Shown in pieces: positions 58,433 to 64,000 of a stretch of 64,000 nucleotides of DNA; the first letter of the stretch is position 1, and every line of letters begins with the position of its first letter. The position numbers were made by a program, and so were the translations under genes. Origin of the DNA: Nitrospira sp. (GTDB lineage: Bacteria; Nitrospirota; Nitrospiria; Nitrospirales; Nitrospiraceae); the NCBI GenBank assembly GCA_029194535.1, contig JARFXR010000001.1, positions 2,054,721 through 2,118,720 of the forward strand, read 5' to 3'. Below the pieces are notes generated by a model. It was not told the DNA's origin and did not search any database. It saw nothing but the letters and a program-made list of their open reading frames with translations.

Positions 58433-59770
58433 TCAGGGACCGGACGATCGCCGCCTCTGCTCCGCCGCGTCGAGTAGAATCGCCACCAGCATATCGCTCA
58501 TGACGTTCACCCCGGACCGGACTCGGGCCAAGATCCAATCGACCGTCATGATCAGCGGGATGGCGGCGGTGATGATCTGATCCGGCAGGCCGGCGGCCGA
58601 CAGGACCAGCGGCAGCACGACCAGACCCGCTTCGGGAATGCCGGCGGCGCCGACCCCGGCGACGATCGAGGCGGCGATGATCAGGAGCTGGTTGACGAGT
58701 GCCAGATCGAAGCCCAGTGCCTGTGCCAGAAAGAGCGCGGCCATCGCCTCGTAGAGCGTGATGCCGTCGTTGTTGAGGTTGGTCCCCACGCAGGCGGCCA
58801 GACGCGAGGACTCCGGCGACACCTGCATGCGCTCCAGACAGCGGAGTGTGACCGGCACGGTGGCCAGGCTGCTGTTGCAGGACAGGGCGGTCATGATCGC
58901 GTCGGCGCCTTTGCCGATATAGGTGCCGGGGGCTTTGTTGCCGATGAGCCAGGCGACGGTCGGATAGTAGAAGAGCGCATGAATGGCGAGCCCTGCGAGG
59001 ATGGTCACGAGAAAAATCCACAGGAGTGAGAAGACCCCGGCCCCGGCCTTTCCCACCACCTGCGCGAGCACCCCGAACACGGCGAACGGCACGATCTCGA
59101 TGATCCAGCCGAGGATACGGACCAGCCAATAGTAGACACGTTCCACGATCACGACGGTCCCCTCGATCATGGGGCGCGGTCGGCTCGTCCGCAGCTGCCG
59201 GAGAGCCGCGCCGGCGATGACCGCGAGCAGCACGACCCCGATGATGTTGTTGGTGGTGAACGGCCGAAGCATCGTGTTCGGAATATAGGAGGCCAGATAC
59301 TCGATCGCCTCGCCGGGTTGGGTGCCGCCTGAACCGGATCCGGTACCGGCCGCTCTCGGATCCGTGGCGAGCAGTTGGTCGAGATGGCCGTGCCAGGCCG
59401 TCCCGGGATTCCAGACATTCATGATCACGAGGCCGATCGTCATAGCCACCGAAACGTTCACGAGGCAGATGGCGAGCAATCTGGTTCCCTGCCGGAGCGG
59501 GAGGCTCATACGAAGGAAGGCATCGAGGATCGCAAAAAAGATGAGCGGGATGGCGAGCGCCTTCAGCAGGGTAATGACCCCCAAGCCGATCAAACCCAGA
59601 TGCTCGTTGCCGACCGGGCCGAGATACGGGGCCCGTCCAAAGAATAGCCCGAGCGCCGTGCCGCAGAGGGCTCCGATCAAGACTCTGGTGTAGAGAGGGA
59701 TGGGCCGGCGGCGGCTCGGTGTCGGACGGTCATCGAACTCTGCAGTCTGTGAGATGGCCGGTTCGATCAA
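58433..59770 (-). CDS. Dicarboxylate/amino acid:cation symporter (SDF family)
   Basis: This 445-residue polytopic protein has SDF-family motifs: a serine-containing CNSSLATVPVT, TNLNNDGITLYEAM (variant of NMDGT), GIPEAGLVVLPL and DWILARVRSGVNV. It takes up dicarboxylates or acidic amino acids with Na+ or H+. The variant NNDGI suggests a different substrate or ion use from DctA/GltP. Confidence 0.85.
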   Translation of the reverse strand: MIEPAISQTAEFDDRPTPSRRRPIPLYTRVLIGALCGTALGLFFGRAPYLGPVGNEHLGLIGLGVITLLKALAIPLIFFAILDAFLRMSLPLRQGTRLLAICLVNVSVAMTIGLVIMNVWNPGTAWHGHLDQLLATDPRAAGTGSGSGGTQPGEAIEYLASYIPNTMLRPFTTNNIIGVVLLAVIAGAALRQLRTSRPRPMIEGTVVIVERVYYWLVRILGWIIEIVPFAVFGVLAQVVGKAGAGVFSLLWIFLVTILAGLAIHALFYYPTVAWLIGNKAPGTYIGKGADAIMTALSCNSSLATVPVTLRCLERMQVSPESSRLAACVGTNLNNDGITLYEAMAALFLAQALGFDLALVNQLLIIAASIVAGVGAAGIPEAGLVVLPLVLSAAGLPDQIITAAIPLIMTVDWILARVRSGVNVMSDMLVAILLDAAEQRRRSSGP

Positions 59771-59923
59771 GGGTGACAGGTCATGGAGTTGAGCATTCGG
59801 ACACAGAGTCTGTCGAGTGAGTCATCATAATAATAGATGAAGCGACTGAAGAAATGCGACTTTGTCGGGCGGGTGCAACCGCGACGGGGGAACCGGAGCT
59901 GCTCGATCGAGACCTCCCGTTGC

Positions 59924-60640
59924 TTAGGAGAAGACCGATCGCCAGAGGGAAACCAGCCAATCCGTCATCGCGGCGAGGAAGCCTTCCTCAGCCGGCTCGA
60001 CTCCTCGCTTGGTGGCAGGCCTGGTAGTAGGCGCAGGAAGCGGGTCATGTGATGCAGCCGGGGCCGGAGAAGATAGGGACGTCTGGGTCATGGTCGGTGC
60101 ATGCGGTGAGGCCGGGAGCGGGGGGGCAGACGCGGAGGTAATGGGATCCTGAACGGACGGTGGAGGCGGCGGGAAGGCCGCGGCGGCGCTGACCCGGTCG
60201 GCTTCATCCAGTTGCGCCCGATACTTGTCCACGGCCGCCTGCAAACCGGGTTGTTCCGCTTTGGCCCGCCGCATCGCCTGGCGCAGGCTGCTCTGCTGGG
60301 CGACCAGCTGGTCGACGAGGCGCGCGAGCTTCGCCTGACGCTCTTCTCCGATCTTGCGTTCGGCCTCTGCTCTGTCGATCGCGTCCCGGAGCGACGCATT
60401 GGCCTGCTCCGCTTGCTGACTGGCTTGCCGTGTGAGCGGTTCCATCGCCTTCGCCTGCTCGGCGAGGCGGTTCTGTTCGACCGTGACGTTTTGCAGTTCC
60501 GCCCTGGCGCCCTCCCTCTCGGCGACAGCCTCGTCGTAGGTGCTCTTCCAGGCGCAGCCGGCCGCGAGGAGCAGAAGACAAGCGCACGGTGCGGTGCACA
60601 ACGCGGTAGCGACAATAGGGCGGCAGATCAGAACGCGCAT
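59924..60640 (-). CDS. Coiled-coil lipoprotein with Pro-rich tail
   Basis: This 238-residue protein has a leader with LLAAGC and a long coiled coil (YDEAVAEREGARAELQNV onward, about 35-160). A Pro/Ser/Ala-rich linker and a C-terminal amphipathic or membrane-facing segment follow (FLAAMTDWLVSLWRSVFS). The start ATG at 60640 has GAGAGA upstream. Probably an envelope spacer; function unknown. Confidence 0.65.
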   Translation of the reverse strand: MRVLICRPIVATALCTAPCACLLLLAAGCAWKSTYDEAVAEREGARAELQNVTVEQNRLAEQAKAMEPLTRQASQQAEQANASLRDAIDRAEAERKIGEERQAKLARLVDQLVAQQSSLRQAMRRAKAEQPGLQAAVDKYRAQLDEADRVSAAAAFPPPPPSVQDPITSASAPPLPASPHAPTMTQTSLSSPAPAASHDPLPAPTTRPATKRGVEPAEEGFLAAMTDWLVSLWRSVFS

Positions 60641-61182
60641 GATGATCTCTCTCGAAGGTTCGGTGCGCACTACGGCTGGTGTTACGGCTCATCGTGGACG
60701 AAACCGTGGTGTTCTTCAAGAAAAATCACGTACCCCAGCACCTGCCTACGCTCTCCTTCCCTCTTGCCTTCTCGCCTTCTCGCATGGCTCGAACCTCCTT
60801 CACGCATGAATGGTCACATGCATGCGACAAGCTCACTCTAACGGGTGACCGGGATGGTGGCGATCCGGTAAATGCCGCTATCGGAGGTTCGCCGCGGCGC
60901 ATCGGGCGAAGATGATATTGATCAGGAACCCGTCCAAACTCGCTTCGCCGAGGCAGGTTGACAAGAGCCGACGCTATGTCGGCAGGACCTGCATTGAGCC
61001 GGATTGCAGCGATATGAACCCCTCCAGAGAGGCTGCGCACTCGGGTGTCGCTAGGGGTTTATCCAGGGTATTCCGCGTTGCTCCCCTACCAATGCGTAGT
61101 AGTCTCAGTCGCCCGATGTTGTGTAGGTTCCGATTGCCAGCAGTTCGGCGCGCCCTCGGCGTCTCAGCTCGGGAGGATACCA
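60641..61182. other. Gene-poor interval
   Basis: This is a 540-bp stretch between divergent genes, without convincing genes or repeats. It presumably holds the promoters for both directions. Confidence 0.4.
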
Positions 61183-61623
61183 GTGGGATTCGGCACGGCA
61201 CTTGGGTACATGATGATCTTGTGTTTCGGCGCGATTATCGCACCCGGAGTGGGTGTGAGCGGCCGGCTCATCGCGCAGATGCCGCCGGCCCTTCTCGAAT
61301 GGGCCCATGCGCCCGGGTACGGATTCCTGGCCTGGTTGTTGGCCGGCGGCCTACGCGGGCGAGGCTGGCCCGTCTCCTATGCCGTGTTCGCTGCGTCGAG
61401 TGCCGCCTTCGTGTTCGGCCTATGGACCGAAGTGTTCCAGGGCTGTGTGCCGGGCCGCAGCACGTCGTCCGATGATCTTGCCGTCAATGCCGGCGGCATC
61501 GCCCTGATTGCGTGCGTCATGCTCGTGCAGCACCGGACAGGGGCGCGAGCGTCGGCGCCCGTCACGCTCTCAATCAACAGGATCGGATCGTCATCCGGCT
61601 TGTTTTCCAGGAGGCTCCCATGA
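61183..61623 (+). CDS. VanZ-like membrane protein
   Basis: This 146-residue protein has four or so membrane spans and the VanZ pattern HAPGYGFLAWLLAGGLRGRG, then FGLWTEVFQGCVPGRSTSSD and DLAVNAGGIAL. GGGAGG before a GTG at 61183 fixes the start and excludes a longer frame. Its TGA overlaps the ATG of the PilZ gene. Function in this setting unknown. Confidence 0.75.
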   Translation: MGFGTALGYMMILCFGAIIAPGVGVSGRLIAQMPPALLEWAHAPGYGFLAWLLAGGLRGRGWPVSYAVFAASSAAFVFGLWTEVFQGCVPGRSTSSDDLAVNAGGIALIACVMLVQHRTGARASAPVTLSINRIGSSSGLFSRRLP

Positions 61624-61958
61624 TGTTCCATTCTGACAAGCGCAGGAGTCTGCGCGTGCCCATCACGTGTGCGGTGTACTATTCCGACGGTGCGTTTCAC
61701 GCGAGCGGAGTGACCGCCAATCTCACCCGTAGCGGCGGCTGCTTGCAGGGATCGCACGGCGTGGAAGTCGGGATGGAACTGATGGTGTTGGTCATCCCCC
61801 CGACACAGTCGGCGCTTCTCATCAGGAAAGCCACGGTACGGTGGGTGCGCGATCAGTTCTTCGGGGTGCAGCTCGACCACAACGACACGGCCATGTCATG
61901 GGAGCTGGATCAGGTTGCATTCGATCAGCGGACGCCGCTGTCATTCATGACGCACTAG
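61620..61958 (+). CDS. PilZ domain protein (second)
   Basis: This 112-residue single PilZ domain has KRRSLRVPITC (RxxxR) and ANLTRSGGCLQG (NxSxxG-like), so both halves of the cyclic di-GMP motif are present. AGGAGG precedes the ATG by 5 nt. It is translationally coupled to the VanZ-like gene. It is more likely than the PilZ protein at 48 to bind the nucleotide. Confidence 0.8.
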   Translation: MMFHSDKRRSLRVPITCAVYYSDGAFHASGVTANLTRSGGCLQGSHGVEVGMELMVLVIPPTQSALLIRKATVRWVRDQFFGVQLDHNDTAMSWELDQVAFDQRTPLSFMTH

Positions 61959-61959
61959 A

Positions 61960-61990
61960 GGGACTGGCTCCGCCGGGCGGTGCCTGTCCC
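61960..61990. repeat. Hairpin repeat element (copy 5, inverted)
   Basis: GGGACTGGCTCC...GGTGCCTGTCCC starts 1 bp after the PilZ stop codon. It is the short inverted form of the element at 36169 and could act as a terminator. Confidence 0.55.
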
Positions 61991-62089
61991 TGTTCTGCAG
62001 TTCTTGCCATGACGGGGACAGCCGTCGATCGGAAAGGCGGCAGTCTCCAAGCCGTTGCATCAAGCCTTACCTTCCGCTAAGTTAGCGCG

Positions 62090-63715
62090 ATGCATCAGTG
62101 GCCTCTCCGCTCAAGCGTGCTCGCGGTGGCGAGCGGTCTTCTCCTCCCCTTCTGCTTTCCCAAGTTCGACATCGGACTCCTGGCCTGGGTGGCGCTGATC
62201 CCGCTTCATCTCGCGCTCGACAGTCCCAGTAAGTGGCGAGCCTTCCGTCTGGGCTGGCTCAGCGGCACCATCGGTTTTACGGGCATCATGGCCTGGGTCG
62301 TGACGGCCATGCATACGTACGGGAAAGTGCCCCTCATGGTCGCGTACGCCGTCTTGCTCCTGCTGACCAGCTACCTGGGTCTCTTCGTGGCGCTCTACAG
62401 CGCAGGCTACGTCTGGTTCCGATCGCTGGTCCCGCGCTACGGCCTGTTCGCTGCCCCTTGTTTGTGGGTGACGTTGGAGTTGGCGCGAACCTATCTGTTC
62501 AGCGGCCTGCCCTGGTCGCTGCTCGGCTATTCCCAGTACCGCCAACTCGACGTGATCCAAATCGCGGATCATCTGGGGGTCTACGGCGTCTCGTTCCTGC
62601 TCGTGCTGGCCAACGTGGCGATGGCCGAACTGATTGCCTGGCTTATGCCCCTCTTCCGTGGCTTCGTGCCGGCGCGGCTTCCCTGGGAACTGGTGACGAC
62701 GTCGGCGATTCTGGTGGGCCTCTCCTGGGCTTACAGCACGTCGCTGATCGTGGGAGAAGGATTTCAGGCGCCGAAAACGTCGCTCCGCGTCGGCGTGGTC
62801 CAGCCGAATGTGGATCAATCGATCAAGTGGGATCCGGCGCATCGCGACGAAACTCTCGTCCGCTACGACCGGCTGACCGAATCGTTCGGAGTCGGCGCGG
62901 ATCTGGTCGTCTGGCCGGAGGCGGCGACGCCGTTTTTCTTCGAGCGCGAACCGGAATATCAATTGCGTGTGCTGGCGATCGCCAATCGAGCCTCGGCTCC
63001 CCTCCTGTTCGGAAGTCCGGCGGTGCGATTCGACAACGAGCGGCGACCCTACCTGCTCAACAGCGCCTATCTGGTCGCTCCCGGTGGGAACCTGCTCGGC
63101 CGCTACGACAAGCAGCATCTCGTGCCGTTCGGGGAATATATCCCCCTCAAGTCCTCGCTCCTCTTCTTCCTCGACAAACTGGTGGAGGGCATCGGGGATT
63201 TTCAGGCCGGGCCGGGCCCGACCGTATTTTCCTTTATGCCTCGCCGGGCCTCGGCCGGCGGAGAAGGCGGCGGAGGACGCCCGGTCAAGTTCGGGGTGCT
63301 GATTTGCTACGAAGTCATCTTCCCGGACTTGGTCCGGCGATTTGCACAGAACGGCGCCGAATTCCTGGTGACGATCACCAACGACGCCTGGTTCGGCGAA
63401 TCGTCGGCTCCGATGCAGCACTTCTCGATGGTGGTGTTCCGGTCAGTGGAAAATCATCTGGCCTTCGCGCGTGCCGCCAATACCGGCGTGTCGGGATTCA
63501 TCGATCCGTTCGGCCGCATCGTGCAGACCTCCTCCATCTTTACGGAGACGGTGCTGCAGGCCTCCGTCCCGGTGCTTCAGCCGCGCACGTTTTACAGCCG
63601 GCATGGGGATGTGTTTGCCTACGGCTGTGTGTTAATCTGCGCTGTCTTGTGTCTGTTCGGACTCTTCCGTACGGAGGGGCCTGAACCGGATGCGGTTGCC
63701 GCGACCCCCGTGTAA
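62090..63715 (+). CDS. lnt: Apolipoprotein N-acyltransferase
   Basis: This 541-residue inner-membrane enzyme completes lipoprotein maturation by N-acylating the cysteine. It has about seven N-terminal membrane spans and a periplasmic nitrilase domain with the catalytic residues Glu (WPEAATPF, about 276), Lys (YDKQHLVPFGEY, about 340) and Cys (LICYEVIFP, about 406). The many lipoproteins in the window fit. prfB starts 19 bp downstream. Confidence 0.93.
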   Translation: MHQWPLRSSVLAVASGLLLPFCFPKFDIGLLAWVALIPLHLALDSPSKWRAFRLGWLSGTIGFTGIMAWVVTAMHTYGKVPLMVAYAVLLLLTSYLGLFVALYSAGYVWFRSLVPRYGLFAAPCLWVTLELARTYLFSGLPWSLLGYSQYRQLDVIQIADHLGVYGVSFLLVLANVAMAELIAWLMPLFRGFVPARLPWELVTTSAILVGLSWAYSTSLIVGEGFQAPKTSLRVGVVQPNVDQSIKWDPAHRDETLVRYDRLTESFGVGADLVVWPEAATPFFFEREPEYQLRVLAIANRASAPLLFGSPAVRFDNERRPYLLNSAYLVAPGGNLLGRYDKQHLVPFGEYIPLKSSLLFFLDKLVEGIGDFQAGPGPTVFSFMPRRASAGGEGGGGRPVKFGVLICYEVIFPDLVRRFAQNGAEFLVTITNDAWFGESSAPMQHFSMVVFRSVENHLAFARAANTGVSGFIDPFGRIVQTSSIFTETVLQASVPVLQPRTFYSRHGDVFAYGCVLICAVLCLFGLFRTEGPEPDAVAATPV

Positions 63716-63734
63716 CAAGGGAAAGGACTCCGCG

Positions 63735-64000
63735 ATGTTGGACGAGATCCGTGTGCGCGTGCGTTCGATCGGTGAGCAGGTTGCTGAACTTCGGGGGCAT
63801 CTTTGACTTCGCCCGCATGACGTCCGAGCTCGACGAGCTGGAACAACAAATCGCACAGCCGAATTTCTGGAGCAACGCCCAGGCGGCGGCCAAGGTCAGC
63901 CGCAAGAAGGCGACGCTCGAACACGACCTGCAGGAGTGGCGCGAGATCGAGCAGACGCTCAAGGATGTGGGAGCCTTGCTGGAGCTGGCGGAAGAAAGCG
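63735..64000 (+). CDS. prfB: Peptide chain release factor 2, partial, with programmed +1 frameshift
   Basis: The first 23 codons (MLDEIRVRVRSIGEQVAELR, then GHL) end in an in-frame TGA at 63804-63806. The site CTT-TGA-C is preceded by CGGGGG, the internal Shine-Dalgarno-like signal of RF2 genes. A +1 shift continues as DFARMTSELDELEQQIAQPN and FWSNAQAAAKVSRKK, the normal RF2 N-terminus. RF2 levels are thus autoregulated at UGA. The gene runs off the window end. Confidence 0.93.

Noticed and set aside
62111-63421. Two long frames overlapping lnt
   Set aside because: Both are composition shadows of a gene with all catalytic residues.

Overview
The window reads as a GC-rich chromosomal segment of a Gram-negative-type bacterium with a lipoprotein-rich envelope: it encodes Lnt, AsmA, a BamE-like lipoprotein and many other lipoproteins. 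Several small exported families and dispersed intergenic repeats look like those I associate with Nitrospira (phylum Nitrospirota). That assignment is inference from recognition, not from a marker gene. No rRNA, tRNA or CRISPR array was found.

Layout. 0-10 kb: a PilZ protein, small exported proteins, two repeat elements, an OPT-family transporter, a HAD phosphatase, a nitrobindin-like barrel, two MOSC proteins, and a CGNR regulator divergent from an Asp-nucleophile alpha/beta hydrolase across a promoter with an overlapping dyad. 10-20 kb: a stand-alone ClpX with extra cysteines, a set of small membrane proteins, a DEAD-box helicase, two PII-like paralogs around an exported protein and a lipoprotein, a YbaK-type deacylase and a decayed SDR gene. 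20-36 kb: an accessory island with a DUF4419 gene, a broken IS4-type transposase and a type I restriction-modification locus (hsdR, hsdS, hsdM, all on the minus strand). That locus has been split by small-gene cassettes. 36-46 kb: a coiled-coil repeat protein, the pyruvate dehydrogenase genes aceE-aceF-lpd, a nucleotidyltransferase pair, an NPxNP-repeat secreted protein coupled to a VWA protein, and a WYL regulator. 46-64 kb: two beta-propeller paralogs sharing an almost identical internal tract, a DUF3313 lipoprotein, AsmA, a decayed RecB-like nuclease, pssA, a four-lipoprotein operon, a dicarboxylate-type symporter, VanZ-PilZ, lnt, and the start of prfB with its programmed frameshift.

The most unusual structure is the restriction-modification locus. 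In the direction of transcription it reads hsdR, cassette, hsdR 3' remnant, hsdS, cassette, hsdM 5' fragment C, cassette, fragment B, cassette, fragment A, cassette, intact hsdM. Each inserted block is bounded by a duplicated hsd gene end. The blocks carry HEPN-MNT, DUF4258/DUF2283/YgiT-like genes, three DUF4926 genes, two damaged DUF6883 genes, a GIY-YIG protein and addiction antitoxins. In addition, intact hsdM and hsdR carry short palindromic DNA elements in frame inside their coding sequence. Together these suggest repeated insertion of toxin-antitoxin-like cassettes at fixed points in one restriction operon.
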